Notes under the pieces: model-generated | Database searches by the model: none | Seen by the model: the letters and a program-made list of their open reading frames with translations, nothing else | What the model was told of the DNA's origin: nothing | Translations under genes and position numbers: made by a program | Shown here: in pieces, positions 23,283 to 32,838 of the stretch | How positions within the stretch are numbered: position 1 is the first letter of the stretch | Layout of the letters: the number at the start of each line of letters is the position of its first letter | Assembly: GCA_903928915.1 (NCBI GenBank) | Contig: CAIYSL010000098.1 | Coordinates: forward strand, 161,179 to 225,178 | Reading direction: 5' to 3' | Source: an uncultured Syntrophobacterales bacterium | GTDB taxonomy: Bacteria; Desulfobacterota; Syntrophia; Syntrophales; UBA5619 | Length of the DNA stretch: 64,000 bases

Positions 23283-24617
23283 CTACCTCGGCTCCTCGCC
23301 GAGGATGCCCATCACCCAGTCGAGATTGACCCGGGCGACGATGTAGTCGCGGCGGGAGCGGCTCAGCGAACCCCTGGCCTGCCGGAGGTTCAACTCCGCG
23401 TCCTCCACCTCCAGGCGGGTCTTGACCCCCAGTTCGTACCCCTGCTCCGCCATGGCCAGGAGCCGCTCCGCCTGACCCACGGTCCCGGACAGGGAACGGA
23501 CGATCAGCTCCGCCTCCCCCAGGTTGTTCACCGCCTCGCGCGTCTCGAGGGCGATCGCATCGATCTGTTTGGCCGCGTCGATCTCGACCCGCTTCAGGTC
23601 GCTCTTGGCCTGGGCGACCCTCCCGCGGGTCCGGAGTCCGTCGAAGAAGGGATAGCTCAGTTGGATCCCCACGCCCCAGGAGGGGCCGTCGGCGTACAGG
23701 TTCGGCTGTTCGAGGTAATTCCAGCCGTAGGAGCCCCGAAGGTCGATGCGCGGTTTGTCCTGCGCGTCGGCCAGGACGACCAGCTCCCGGGCGACCCCGA
23801 CCCGATGGCGGAGGTCGGCCAGGTCCGGTCGCCGCGCACGGGCCAGGGCGAAGGCCTCCTCGTAGGAGCGAACCGGGGTGAACTCCGCCGCGAGGGTTCC
23901 CGCCGCGTCCACCTCGCCGCTTTCCATGGCGAGCAGGAAGCGGAGCCGCTCCCGGGCGGTGCGGATCTGGTTCTCCGTACGGATCGTCTCGGGGAGGGCG
24001 TTTTCCACTGACACCTCCGCCGCCAGCACGTCGTAATCGGTGGCCACCCCCGCCTGGAACTTGCGCCGCGCCTCGTCGCGGTGCCGCTTCCGCTGTTCGA
24101 GGCTGTGGCGCGCCAGGCTGTGGAGCTCCCGGGCGAGGAGCACGTCGGTGAAGGCGGCCGAGACGTCGCGGCTTGCCGCCTGCCGAAACACGCGGAGCTG
24201 TTCGTCGGCGGACTGGAGCCCCACCGTCGCCGCCCGGATGGCCGCGCTCACCTGGCCCCAGGTGAACAGCGGCTGGGTGACGACGACCTGGGCCGAACGC
24301 CGGTCCGTCGTCGCCGTCATCAGCGGCCCGTAGATCTTCTGGCTTTCGTCGCGGTCCCGGCCGAGCGTAGCCGAGGCGGTGAGCTGCGGGAAGGCGGCCG
24401 CCCGCTCCTCCACGTACCTCCCCCGCGCCCAGGCGATGTAGGCCCGGGCCTTCTCGATATCGCGGTTCTTCTCCGCAGCGATCGCCAGGGCCTGCTCCAG
24501 CGTCAACACCCGCGTCTCGGCGCCGGCCGCCCCGCCGCACAGCAGCAGAAGCGCCGCGGCGATCAGTCCCGCCCCCGCCCGGCAGACACTCCCGAGTGCC
24601 CCGTGCCGAATCTTCAT
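23283..24617 (-). CDS. TolC-family outer-membrane efflux protein
   Basis: This 444-aa protein has a signal peptide (LIAAALLLLCGGAAGAETRV) and two repeats of the outer-membrane efflux family, beginning LTLEQALAIAAEKNRDIEKA. Long amphipathic helices dominate, with the beta strands visible as TASATLGRD and LRGSYGWNY. It would form the outer-membrane channel for the RND pump encoded just upstream. The start overlaps the pump gene stop by 4 nt (ATGA). Operon order is tetR, adaptor, pump, tolC, so the four genes are co-transcribed. Confidence 0.92.
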   Translation of the reverse strand: MKIRHGALGSVCRAGAGLIAAALLLLCGGAAGAETRVLTLEQALAIAAEKNRDIEKARAYIAWARGRYVEERAAAFPQLTASATLGRDRDESQKIYGPLMTATTDRRSAQVVVTQPLFTWGQVSAAIRAATVGLQSADEQLRVFRQAASRDVSAAFTDVLLARELHSLARHSLEQRKRHRDEARRKFQAGVATDYDVLAAEVSVENALPETIRTENQIRTARERLRFLLAMESGEVDAAGTLAAEFTPVRSYEEAFALARARRPDLADLRHRVGVARELVVLADAQDKPRIDLRGSYGWNYLEQPNLYADGPSWGVGIQLSYPFFDGLRTRGRVAQAKSDLKRVEIDAAKQIDAIALETREAVNNLGEAELIVRSLSGTVGQAERLLAMAEQGYELGVKTRLEVEDAELNLRQARGSLSRSRRDYIVARVNLDWVMGILGEEPR

Positions 24618-27600
24618 GTCCGTCCGTTCCTCCGCTTCCCGAACTTTTCCGCCGCCCACCTTCCCATGTCCTCCATGAAGGTATACATCACCGGGACGAC
24701 CAGGAGCGTCAGCAGCGTGGAGGTGAGCAGCCCGCCCACCACGGCCCGGGCCATCGGCGCCCGCATCTCCGCGCCGGCGCCGATCTCCATCGCCAGCGGG
24801 AGCATCCCGAAGATCATCGCCAGGGTCGTCATGACGATCGGCCTGAGCCGCGTCCGCCCCGCGGTGATGACCGCCTCCCGCCGCTCCATGCCGCGGCCCC
24901 GCAGGACCTTGGCGTAATCGACCAGCAGGATCGCGTTTTTCGTCACCAGCCCCATGAGCATGATCAGGCCGATCAGCGACATGATGTTGATCGTGTCCCC
25001 GGTCGCCAGCAGCATCCCCGCCATCCCGACGATCGACAGCGGCAGCGAGAACATGATCGCCAAGGGCTCCAGGAAGGACTCGAACTGCGCCGCCAGGATG
25101 AAGTACACGAACAGCACCGCCAGGATCAGCGCCTCGGCCATATAGCCGAAGGACTCGGCCATGTCCGCCGCGTCGCCCGAGAACACGACCCGGTAGCCCG
25201 GCGCCAGGCTGAGCGTTGCCGCGGCCTGCTGCACCCGCTCCACGGCGGTCCCGAGCGGCAGCCCCTCGAGGTTGGCGCTGATCGTCACCTGCCGGGTGAG
25301 CTCCTGCCGGTTGATCTCCGAGGGGGTGGCGTAGGCGCGGTAGGAGACGAGGTTCGTAAGCGGCAGTAGGGCGGTCCGGCCGTCCGGCTGGACCACGGCC
25401 AGGCGGATGTTCCGGACCTGCTCCGGGTCCTCCCGGAGGCGCTCGGGGAGCCGCACGCGGACCTCCACGGCGTCGCCGTCCTCGTCCTCGTAGGTGGAAA
25501 CCAGCTCGCCGCCGATCAGCGCCCCGACGGTCCGGACGATCCGGTCGGTCATCACCCCGGCGCTGGCCGCCTTCTGCCGGTCCACGGTCAGGCGGTACTC
25601 GGGGACGTCGTGCTCCAGGCTGATCTCGATGTCCCGGATCCCCTGGATTCCATACATCCGGTCGCGGAGTTGGCCCGCGTAAGTCTTCAGCCGCAGGATG
25701 TCCGTGCCGCGGAGGTTGACCTGGAGGGGCTTCCGGCTCGAGCCGGTCTCGTCGGCCTCCTCGATCGAGGTGATCACCCCGGCGATCCCGGCGAAGCGCC
25801 GGCGGAACTCCTGCTGCACCTGCTTCTGGCTCTGGACCCGCTCCTTTTTTTCCTTGAGCTTTACGAAGATCCTGCCGCTGCGGACCGTCCCGCTGTCGCC
25901 GGCGCCGATCGTGGCGTAGGTGTGGCGGACGGCGGGGATCTCGCCGATCGCCGCCAAGAGGGCCTCCAGACGCCCCCTGCTCTCGGTGATCGAGGCGTCG
26001 GGCGCGGTCTTGAAGGTCACGATGAATTCCCCGCTGTCGATGTCCGGAAAGAAAGCGGACTGCAGCGAGCCGAAGGCGAAGATCCCGCCGGCGAAGGCCG
26101 CCAGGGCCAGCGCCAGGACCTTCTTGCGGTTGTCCAGGGACCAGCCGATCATCGCCCGGTACGAATCGGCCGCCCGGTCGAACCAGTCGTTGAACCGCTC
26201 CAGGAGCCTCCCCAGGCCGCGCCGCTTCCCCTTCGCCTCGATGGCCGGGTCGTACCAGCGCGACGAGAGCATCGGGTCGAGGGTGAAGGAGACGAACAGC
26301 GATACCAGGACGGCAAAGGCGACGGTGATCCCGAACTGGAAGAAGAACCGGCCGACGATCCCCTTCATGAACGCCACCGGCACGAACACGGCCACGATCG
26401 ACATCGTCGTGGCAAAGACGGCCAGGCCGATCTCGCTCGTCCCGTTCCGGGCCGCCAGGAAGTGCTCCTCCCCGCGCTCCAGATGGCGGACGATGTTCTC
26501 CCGCACCACGATCGCATCGTCGATCAAGAGCCCCACGGCCAGCGACAGGGCCATCATCGTCATCACGTTGAGCGACATGCCGAAGAGCTTCATGACGAGG
26601 AAGGAGGAGAGCACCGAGATCGGCAGCGTCAGACCGGTGATGACCGTCGAACGCCAGGAGTTGATGAAGCAGAACACGATCAGGATCGTCAGGACGCCGC
26701 CCATGATCAGGGTCTGCTGGACGTCCTCGAGCGACTCCCGGGTGAACACCGAACTGTCGCGCACCACCGTGAGCTGCGTCCCCGGCGGGAGCTCCTGCCG
26801 GAGAGTCTCTGCCGTCCGTTTCACCGCGTCGGCCACTTCGACGATGTTGGCCCCCGCCTGCTTGAGGATGTCCAGCGAGATCGCCGGAACCCCGTTGACC
26901 AGGCCCAGCGACCGCTGCTCCTCGACCCCGTCTCTGACCTCGGCGACCTCGCCCAGACGGACCGGCCGGCCACCCCGTTCGGCGATCACCATGTCCCGGA
27001 ATCCGTCGACGGCCGCGGGCTTGCCCGCCACCCGCAGGTTGTACTCCGTACCCCGGCGGTTGAGCCGGCCGAGCGGGGTGTTGACGTTCTCCGACCTGAG
27101 CCCGGCGACGACGGCGTCGACGCCGAGGCCGAGGGCCGAAAGCCGCTCCGGGTCGATGATCACGTTCACCTCCCGCTTGGCGGCGCCCACCAGGTCGACT
27201 TTGCCCACGCCGGCGATCCCCTCGAACCGGCGCTTGATCTGCTTCTCGATCAGGATGGTCAGGTCCCGCGGGGAGAGGGTCGTAGACTGGATCGCCAGCG
27301 ACACGATCGGCATGGCGTTGAAGTCGAGCTTCTGGATGATCGGGTCTTCGATCCCCTTGGGGAGCAGCCCCCGGGCCGCGTTCACCTTGGCCCGCGCCTC
27401 CTGGATGACGTCGTTGATCCGTTCCTCCAGCCGGAATTCGACCACCACGGTGGAGACCCCTTCCCGGGAGTAGGAGTAGATGTGCTTCACGCCGGAGATG
27501 CCGTTGACGGCCTCCTCGAGGCGCTTGGAGACCTCGCGCTCGACACTCTCCGGTGAGGCGCCGGGGAATTTCGTGACGATCGAAACGACCGGAATCTCCA

Positions 27601-27718
27601 CGTTCGGGTACATCTCGACGGAGAGCCACCGGTAGGAGAAGATCCCCAGGGTCACCAGGACCAGGACCATCACCGTCGCAAACACCGGCCGCTTGATGGA
27701 GAGGTCGGAGAGGATCAC
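24614..27718 (-). CDS. RND multidrug efflux pump, inner-membrane transporter (AcrB/HAE-like)
   Basis: This 1034-aa protein is a full-length proton-driven RND exporter. It has twelve membrane helices and two large periplasmic loops after TM1 and TM7. SIKRPVFATVMVLVLVTLGI is the usual N-terminus, FPGASPESVEREV the first pore-domain segment and VGLLIDDAIVVREN carries the paired aspartates of TM4 for proton relay. The second half repeats the pattern (LIGLIMLMGLVTKNAILLVD). It belongs to the divergent HAE branch. The substrate is unknown. It is flanked by an adaptor gene (3 nt apart) and a tolC gene (4-nt overlap). Confidence 0.95.
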   Translation of the reverse strand: MILSDLSIKRPVFATVMVLVLVTLGIFSYRWLSVEMYPNVEIPVVSIVTKFPGASPESVEREVSKRLEEAVNGISGVKHIYSYSREGVSTVVVEFRLEERINDVIQEARAKVNAARGLLPKGIEDPIIQKLDFNAMPIVSLAIQSTTLSPRDLTILIEKQIKRRFEGIAGVGKVDLVGAAKREVNVIIDPERLSALGLGVDAVVAGLRSENVNTPLGRLNRRGTEYNLRVAGKPAAVDGFRDMVIAERGGRPVRLGEVAEVRDGVEEQRSLGLVNGVPAISLDILKQAGANIVEVADAVKRTAETLRQELPPGTQLTVVRDSSVFTRESLEDVQQTLIMGGVLTILIVFCFINSWRSTVITGLTLPISVLSSFLVMKLFGMSLNVMTMMALSLAVGLLIDDAIVVRENIVRHLERGEEHFLAARNGTSEIGLAVFATTMSIVAVFVPVAFMKGIVGRFFFQFGITVAFAVLVSLFVSFTLDPMLSSRWYDPAIEAKGKRRGLGRLLERFNDWFDRAADSYRAMIGWSLDNRKKVLALALAAFAGGIFAFGSLQSAFFPDIDSGEFIVTFKTAPDASITESRGRLEALLAAIGEIPAVRHTYATIGAGDSGTVRSGRIFVKLKEKKERVQSQKQVQQEFRRRFAGIAGVITSIEEADETGSSRKPLQVNLRGTDILRLKTYAGQLRDRMYGIQGIRDIEISLEHDVPEYRLTVDRQKAASAGVMTDRIVRTVGALIGGELVSTYEDEDGDAVEVRVRLPERLREDPEQVRNIRLAVVQPDGRTALLPLTNLVSYRAYATPSEINRQELTRQVTISANLEGLPLGTAVERVQQAAATLSLAPGYRVVFSGDAADMAESFGYMAEALILAVLFVYFILAAQFESFLEPLAIMFSLPLSIVGMAGMLLATGDTINIMSLIGLIMLMGLVTKNAILLVDYAKVLRGRGMERREAVITAGRTRLRPIVMTTLAMIFGMLPLAMEIGAGAEMRAPMARAVVGGLLTSTLLTLLVVPVMYTFMEDMGRWAAEKFGKRRNGRT

Positions 27719-27721
27719 GGC

Positions 27722-28879
27722 TCAGCTCCCCTGCTTCCGGGCGATGACGAGCAGATCGCCCTCCCGGACGTTGAAGGCGCCTCGGACGACGTAGGTGTCC
27801 CCGGCCTTGAGGCCCAAGACGATCTCCACGCCGCTGTCGGTCACCTTCCCGGTCCGCACCTCCCTCAGCTGAGCGCGATCGCCCGCGACCACGAACAGCC
27901 GCGCCTTCCCGGCGAAGCTGTCCCACCCCGCAAGGGCCTCCCGGGGCACGAGGATCGTCCCGCTGCGGCGCCCGGTGACGATCCGCCCGGTGACGAACAG
28001 CCCTCCCTTGAGCTCGCCGGAGGCGTTCTCCACCTCCGCGATCACCCGGACCGACCGATCCGCTTCGCTCACCGCGGGGTTGATGAACCGCACCGTGCCG
28101 GTGAAGTTCCTGCCGGGAAGCGCATCGGTCGTGAATTCGAGTGGCTGTCCCGTCTTGAGGCCGGCCATCGCGCCCGAGGGGACGGTGACGGTAAGGTTCA
28201 GGATGCGGTTGTCCACGATGTGGAACAGGGGCGGGTTCGCCCCTGCCTCGCCGACGAGGTCGCCCACGTTCGCCCGGCGTTCGGAAACGGTCCCCGCGAT
28301 CGGGGCGACGATCAGCCCCTTGGCGAGGCGGGTCCGCACCTGGCTGAGTTCCTGCTCCCCGGCGCGGACCTGGGCGCGCGCCGCCTCGACCCGCGACGCC
28401 GCGGCTTCCGCCTCGGTCCCGGCTTCTTCGAACCCCTGGCGCGTGGCGAGCCCCGCTTCTTTGAGCTCGCGCATCCGGGCGAGCTCGCGCCGGGCGCGAT
28501 TGTCGGCGACCCGAGCCTGAAGCTCCGCGGACTTCGCCGCCTCCAGCGCCGCTTCGGTACGCTTGCCCAGGGCCTCCGTCTCCCGGACGTCGATCCGGGC
28601 AAGCGGGTCTCCCTTCTTCACCCGGATCCATTCCGTGACGAAGACCTCGCTGATAAGCCCGGTCACTTCCGATTTCACGTCCACCTCGAACTTGGGGGCG
28701 AGGGTCCCGGTTACGGCGACCCCTTCCGTCAGGGTGACGCCGGCGGCGACGGCGGTCTCCACGGCGACCGGCGGGCGGGCCGGCGCCGGGGCCGCCGGGT
28801 TCGCCGTCTCCCCGCTGCCGGAACAGGCTGCGGCGGCGAGCGCCGTTGCAATGCAGACAAGACCCAGGATGCGGTTCAT
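27722..28879 (-). CDS. RND efflux periplasmic adaptor (membrane-fusion lipoprotein)
   Basis: This 385-aa protein has a lipobox signal (ALAAAACSGSG), then the barrel-sandwich hybrid halves (VKSEVTGLISEVFV and APIAGTVSERRANVGDLV), a helical hairpin (about 100-170) and a beta-barrel region. It would link the RND pump to TolC in the periplasm. The start was chosen at the ATG that overlaps the tetR stop codon (4 nt). Translation is thus coupled to the repressor, an arrangement that lets the TetR protein control its own operon. Confidence 0.92.
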   Translation of the reverse strand: MNRILGLVCIATALAAAACSGSGETANPAAPAPARPPVAVETAVAAGVTLTEGVAVTGTLAPKFEVDVKSEVTGLISEVFVTEWIRVKKGDPLARIDVRETEALGKRTEAALEAAKSAELQARVADNRARRELARMRELKEAGLATRQGFEEAGTEAEAAASRVEAARAQVRAGEQELSQVRTRLAKGLIVAPIAGTVSERRANVGDLVGEAGANPPLFHIVDNRILNLTVTVPSGAMAGLKTGQPLEFTTDALPGRNFTGTVRFINPAVSEADRSVRVIAEVENASGELKGGLFVTGRIVTGRRSGTILVPREALAGWDSFAGKARLFVVAGDRAQLREVRTGKVTDSGVEIVLGLKAGDTYVVRGAFNVREGDLLVIARKQGS

Positions 28880-29571
28880 GGTGCTCCTTTCTTGTTCCGG
28901 CCGGGGTCGGCCGTCAGGCCGTCGAACACGAGACCCAGGAGGCGTCCGAGCGTCTCGCGGTCGATCCGGGGGGCGTGGTTTGCGATCTGGTCCTCCACGG
29001 CGATCGAGATGGTTCCCAGTACGATCCATGCCATGTCGGCCGCGTTTTCGCGCCGGAATTCATTTCGTTCGATCCCCTCTCCGATCAGCCGGGCGATCAG
29101 GTCGTGGTACCGCTGGTGGTAGGCGTCGAAATCGAACCGGGGCGCTTCGTCGGGCGGACCGAAGTAAACGGCGTGCATCAGACGGACGAAATCGCGGTCC
29201 TGCTGGACGTAGGCGAAGGCGCTGTCCAGCATCGCCGTCAGACGCGGCCGGACGCGCCCCTCCCCCTGTCGGTGGCGGTCGACGACCGCCTCGAGGCGGG
29301 CAAAATGCGTCCGCATCAGCTCGAGGAAGAGCCCCTCCTTGCTGCCGAAATAGTAGTACAGGACCGGCTTGGTTACCCCCGCCTCCGCAACCAGCTCCCG
29401 GACCGTGGTCGCGGCATAGCCCCGCCGGGTGAACAGTCCCAGCGCCGCCCCCATCAGCTTCTCCCGGATGTGCCCCTCCGGCCGAAGCGGCTCAACCGTT
29501 CGGCTTCCCCGCCCCTTCCCGGCGTCCGGCCGGCCGGCAACCGGCGACATGGCCCGTCCGTTTCTTGCCAT
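28876..29571 (-). CDS. TetR/AcrR-family repressor of the RND operon
   Basis: This 231-aa protein has a basic N-terminal extension (about 1-33) and a TetR HTH (about 34-82; LGLFTRRGYAATTVRELVAE, GVTKPVLYYYFGSKEGLF). The C-terminal part (FAYVQQDRDFVRLMHAVYFG) is the ligand-binding domain. It is the first gene of the efflux operon. A TACCGACCGGTA motif 23-34 nt upstream is a likely operator, giving autorepression relieved by a pump substrate. The start could be the ATG seven codons later. Confidence 0.9.
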   Translation of the reverse strand: MARNGRAMSPVAGRPDAGKGRGSRTVEPLRPEGHIREKLMGAALGLFTRRGYAATTVRELVAEAGVTKPVLYYYFGSKEGLFLELMRTHFARLEAVVDRHRQGEGRVRPRLTAMLDSAFAYVQQDRDFVRLMHAVYFGPPDEAPRFDFDAYHQRYHDLIARLIGEGIERNEFRRENAADMAWIVLGTISIAVEDQIANHAPRIDRETLGRLLGLVFDGLTADPGRNKKGAP

Positions 29572-29593
29572 GACACAGTCCCCCTTCGCAATT

Positions 29594-29605
29594 CTACCGA
29601 CCGGT
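29594..29605. promoter_or_regulatory. TetR-type operator candidate
   Basis: TACCGACCGGTA (minus strand TACCGGTCGGTA) is a near-palindrome of the kind bound by many AcrR-type repressors. It lies 23 nt upstream of the tetR start codon. TAAGTATAGG beside it may be part of the promoter. The identical 12-mer occurs once more in the window at 40293-40304. Confidence 0.55.
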
Positions 29606-29714
29606 AAGTATAGGATCGCCGGAGGGTTGTCAAGAGAAAATCACGAGAAGCGGAGGCGAAATCCTGTTCCTCTGGGGGCTGTTCTCTGGTACAATCCGCG
29701 CCACGGCGGTGACG

Positions 29715-30092
29715 ATGAGACTCAACTCTCGGGAATTCGACAAGGCGGTCCGGCGGGCGTACAACCGCATCCCGGCGGAGATCCGTGAGCGGATGGACAG
29801 CGTGGCGCTCGTTATCAGGAAACGGCCGAGCCCGGAGATGCTGGAGGAGATGGGCTACCCGCCGGACGAGCCGCTCCTCGGCCTCTACCAGGGCGCCAGC
29901 CTCGGGGAGCACTCGTTTTTTGCCCCGCCTCAGGTCCATCCTGACACGATCTTCATCTTCCAGGAGCCGCTGGAGGAGATGTGCAGGAATCTCGCCGAGC
30001 TGGAATGGGAGATCGAGATCACCGTGGTCCACGAGGTAGCCCACTTCCTCGGAATCAGCGAGGAGCGCCTGGAAGAGCTCGGATACGGCTGA
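29715..30092 (+). CDS. Zincin-like metallopeptidase family protein
   Basis: The protein is 125 aa from the ATG; an in-frame GTG two codons earlier is also possible. It belongs to the small bacterial zincin-like family (PF06262 type). [20 protein letters not shown] contains HEXXH and a downstream glutamate, the zinc ligands and catalytic glutamate. [16 protein letters not shown] and [12 protein letters not shown] are also typical of the family. The cellular substrate is unknown. It is followed 73 nt later by rmuC on the same strand. Confidence 0.85.
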   Translation: MRLNSREFDKAVRRAYNRIPAEIRERMDSVALVIRKRPSPEMLEEMGYPPDEPLLGLYQGASLGEHSFFAPPQVHPDTIFIFQEPLEEMCRNLAELEWEIEITVVHEVAHFLGISEERLEELGYG

Positions 30093-30165
30093 ACCGCCTG
30101 ACGCGGCGGGAGCTGGGAATAGCGGGTGGTCGAGGATTGCCACCGGATCGGGAGGGTATGCTGCG

Positions 30166-31719
30166 ATGGGGATCGATACGCTCGGATGGCTGATTCTGGC
30201 ACTGGTGGTCGGGGCCTTTGCGGCTGTTGCCGTGGTCCGGCGACGAGGGGGATCCGAGCAGGAGTGCGCCCGCCGGGAGGCGGAGAGCGAGCGCGCCGCC
30301 CTGACCGAACGTCTCCGGGGCCGGGAAGAGCAGCTCGGGCAGGCCAAAGACGACCTGACAGCGGCCCATGCGGAGCTTGCCGGCCTGCGCGCCGAGCTGA
30401 CCCGGCAGACCGAACGGCGGTCCGCCGCAGAGGAGAAGAACCTGCGGATCCCCGAGGTCGAGCGGGCAGTGGCAACGAAGGAGTCCCTGATCGCCTCGCT
30501 CCAGGCCGAAAACGGCGACCTGAAGACCCGCCTTTCCGAGGCGGAGGTGAAACGGGAGGAGGAGCGGCGCGCTGCGGAGGAGAAGCTGCAGCTCCTGGAG
30601 GAGGCCCGGCGGGCCCTCTCCGATGCCTTCCGCTCCCTTTCCGCCGAGGCGCTCCAGAGCAACAACCAGTCCTTCCTCGCGCTGGCCAAAGCGACGCTGG
30701 AGAAGTACCAGGAGGGGGCGCACCAGGAGCTGACGGCGCGCCAGCAAGCGATCGACGAACTCGTCAAACCGTTGAAGGAGTCGCTGGAGAAGGTCGACGT
30801 CCGCATTCGCGAGGTCGAACTGCTCCGCACGTCCGCATACGCCACGCTCACCGAGCAGCTCAAGTCGCTGGCCTTGACCCAGGGCCGTCTGGAGAGCGAG
30901 ACGGCGAATCTCGTGCGGGCCCTGCGGACGCCGTCGGTCCGCGGCCGCTGGGGGGAGATCCAGCTCCAGCGGGTCGTGGAGATGGCGGGGATGGTCGAGT
31001 ACTGCGACTTCGTCCAGCAGGAGACCGCCGCGACCGAAACCGGGCGGCTCCGCCCCGACATGGTCGTGCGGCTGCCGAACGGGAAGAACATCGTCATCGA
31101 CGCCAAGGCGCCGCTGGCGGCCTACCTCGACGCGACGGAGGCGACGGACGAGGCGACCCGCACGGCGCGGCTCAAGGACCATGCCCGCCAGATCCGCGTC
31201 CATCTCCAGGCGCTCGGGGCAAAGGCCTACTGGGAGCAGTTCAAACCGACCCCGGAATTCGCGGTCCTGTTCCTCCCCGGCGAGACCTTCTTCAGCGCGG
31301 CCCTGGAACAGGACCCCGGGCTGATCGAATACGGGGTCGACCAGCGGGTGATCCTGGCGACGCCCACTACGCTGATCGCGCTGCTCAGAGCGGTGGCCTA
31401 CGGCTGGCGCCAGGAGAAGATGGCGGAAAACACCGCTGAGATCAGCCGCCTGGGCCGGTCGCTGTACGAACGGATCGCCACGATGACCGCCCACCTGACC
31501 GGCCTCGGCAGATCGTTGGACGGCGCGGTGGAGGCCTACAACCGGACCGTCGGCTCCTTCGAGAGCCGCGTCCTGGTCGCGGCCCGCCGGTTTCGGGAGC
31601 TGGGCGCCGCGGCAAACGGGGAGATCGACTCTCCCGAGGTGGTGGACAAGACGACCCGGAAGCTCATTGCCGGGGAAAACTGCGCCGAGCCGCCGGAAGC
31701 GGTACCCCTGGACAGATGA
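30166..31719 (+). CDS. rmuC: DNA recombination protein RmuC
   Basis: This 517-aa protein has one N-terminal transmembrane helix ([20 protein letters not shown]), a long coiled coil (about 35-200) and the RmuC nuclease-like core: [40 protein letters not shown] (core Asp/Lys of the PD-(D/E)XK type) and [21 protein letters not shown]. RmuC limits inversions and rearrangements between repeats in E. coli. An N-terminal anchor suggests membrane association. Its end is followed by a hairpin that also terminates the convergent RRM gene. Confidence 0.93.
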   Translation: MGIDTLGWLILALVVGAFAAVAVVRRRGGSEQECARREAESERAALTERLRGREEQLGQAKDDLTAAHAELAGLRAELTRQTERRSAAEEKNLRIPEVERAVATKESLIASLQAENGDLKTRLSEAEVKREEERRAAEEKLQLLEEARRALSDAFRSLSAEALQSNNQSFLALAKATLEKYQEGAHQELTARQQAIDELVKPLKESLEKVDVRIREVELLRTSAYATLTEQLKSLALTQGRLESETANLVRALRTPSVRGRWGEIQLQRVVEMAGMVEYCDFVQQETAATETGRLRPDMVVRLPNGKNIVIDAKAPLAAYLDATEATDEATRTARLKDHARQIRVHLQALGAKAYWEQFKPTPEFAVLFLPGETFFSAALEQDPGLIEYGVDQRVILATPTTLIALLRAVAYGWRQEKMAENTAEISRLGRSLYERIATMTAHLTGLGRSLDGAVEAYNRTVGSFESRVLVAARRFRELGAAANGEIDSPEVVDKTTRKLIAGENCAEPPEAVPLDR

Positions 31720-31796
31720 GCGTGGGGCCGGGGGGGATCGAAGAGCTGCTCGATACCCCGTATCCGGGCCGCCAACCGGCAGGCCGGATAAAATGG

Positions 31797-31830
31797 AACC
31801 GCCGCACAGGATGACTCCCGTGCGGCGGTT
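31797..31830 (-). terminator. Intrinsic terminator between rmuC and RRM gene
   Basis: AACCGCCGCAC (31797-31807) pairs with GTGCGGCGGTT (31820-31830), an 11-bp stem with a 12-nt loop. On the minus strand it is followed by CCATTTTATC, a short T-rich tail, so it best serves the RRM gene. Confidence 0.7.
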
Positions 31831-31852
31831 GCCTATTCACTCAGGGATTCGG

Positions 31853-32185
31853 TTAGTACCGGCCGCGTCCGCCGCCCCGGTAGCCGCCGCCGCCCGGTCC
31901 GCGGCCGCCGCCATCCCGGCGCGGTCCGCTCGACTCGGTCTTCGGCTTGGCCTCGTTCACGGTGATCGTCTTGCCGTCGAGGTCGCCGCCGTTGAACTTC
32001 TTGATCGCCTCCGCAGCGCCCTCTTCGGTTGCCATCTCGACGAAGCCGAAGCCCCGCGACACCCCGGAAAACTTGTCCTTGATGATCGACACCGATGCGA
32101 CCTCTCCCGCCTCGGAAAAATTGTTCCGCAGGTCGTCTTCGGTCACCTTCTGCGACAGATTCCCCACATACAGATTCTTGTTCAT
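31853..32185 (-). CDS. Single RRM RNA-binding protein with Gly/Arg-rich tail
   Basis: This 110-aa protein has one RNA recognition motif (1-80) with RNP2 LYVGNL and RNP1 RGFGFVEM, then a glycine/arginine-rich C-terminus (GGGRGPGGGGYRGGGRGRY). Proteins of this type in bacteria are cold- or stress-associated RNA chaperones. The ATG follows GGAGGCGAGCG. The gene is monocistronic, with a terminator 23 nt after the stop. Confidence 0.92.
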   Translation of the reverse strand: MNKNLYVGNLSQKVTEDDLRNNFSEAGEVASVSIIKDKFSGVSRGFGFVEMATEEGAAEAIKKFNGGDLDGKTITVNEAKPKTESSGPRRDGGGRGPGGGGYRGGGRGRY

Positions 32186-32295
32186 CGCTCGCCTCCTTTT
32201 TGTTCGCGATATCCCTTCATTCCCCACCCGATGGGAGAATGCCATGTTGTGTTCATGCCGCATGCCCTTCGGCCGTTGCATGACGAGTCAGTGAT

Positions 32296-32330
32296 GAAAA
32301 AACCGCCGAGCCCCTGAAGAGTCCGGCGGT
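32296..32330 (-). terminator. Rho-independent terminator
   Basis: On the minus strand ACCGCCG and CGGCGGT form a 7-bp stem directly followed by TTTTTT. It ends the candidate small RNA and any read-through from the gene at 32476-32703. Confidence 0.75.
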
Positions 32331-32398
32331 CACCTTACGCTTCATATCGTCGATCTGTCTGCCCCGCCGGCTCAGGATTTCGCTGCTTCCGGCAGTTA
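32296..32398 (-). ncRNA. Candidate small RNA with its own promoter and terminator
   Basis: On the minus strand a promoter (TTGACT, 17 nt, TAAAAG at 32405-32433) is followed by about 100 nt without a plausible reading frame. That stretch ends in ACCGCCG...CGGCGGT (stem arms 32302-32308 and 32324-32330) plus TTTTTT. Internal complementarity (GCCGG...CCGGC) suggests a further stem. It matches no RNA family I can name. The alternative is a 3' UTR with terminator for the small membrane-protein gene that ends at 32476. Confidence 0.5.
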
Positions 32399-32404
32399 TG
32401 TCTC

Positions 32405-32433
32405 CTTTTACGCCCGCTAAGCGGCGAAGTCAA
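32405..32433 (-). promoter_or_regulatory. Candidate sigma-70 promoter for small RNA
   Basis: Reading the minus strand, TTGACT (32433-32428) and TAAAAG (32410-32405) have an exact 17-nt spacer. No open reading frame follows, only the structured stretch that ends at the T-tailed hairpin. Confidence 0.5.
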
Positions 32434-32475
32434 GGCATTTCACCGCCCCCCGGCTCCCAGCGTCGACGCTGCGAA

Positions 32476-32703
32476 TCAGTACCGGGGTTCCCGATCCCCG
32501 GGGCTGCTCCCGGTATCCCGATCCTCCGGGACCTCGTCCGCGCCCCCCGTGGCATCGTCCCGGCGGAGAAGCCCCACCAGAAAGAGAACGACGGCGATCC
32601 CGGTTATGACCCAGACCCCGTAGCGCTTGGTCAGTACAAAGATCACCGCGCAGACGACGAGCAGCACCGCGGCGATCATCACCCGTTTCAGAACGGCACT
32701 CAT
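32476..32703 (-). CDS. Small two-helix membrane protein
   Basis: This 75-aa protein starts MSAVLKRVMIAAVLL and has two adjacent hydrophobic segments (VMIAAVLLVVCAVIFVL and VWVITGIAVVLFLVGLL) separated by TKRYG, then an acidic tail. No family is recognised. The start is well placed after a GGGGAAGG. It is divergent from the DevB-like gene. Confidence 0.6.
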   Translation of the reverse strand: MSAVLKRVMIAAVLLVVCAVIFVLTKRYGVWVITGIAVVLFLVGLLRRDDATGGADEVPEDRDTGSSPGDREPRY

Positions 32704-32838
32704 GGAACCTTCCCCTGCCCCTGTCGATGAGACGCGGCACAGGCTGTCACGGGACCGGGCAGCGGCATCCCCCCTCCCGCCGCAGGACAACCCCTCCACC
32801 GCCGGGGATCATATGCGCCTTCGCCGGCGAGTGCAATC

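Noticed and set aside
23283-28631. A single 1782-residue minus-strand reading frame
   Set aside because: Only its last 444 codons (TolC) are real; the rest is an out-of-frame GC-rich shadow of the RND pump and adaptor genes, which have full domain matches in their own frames.
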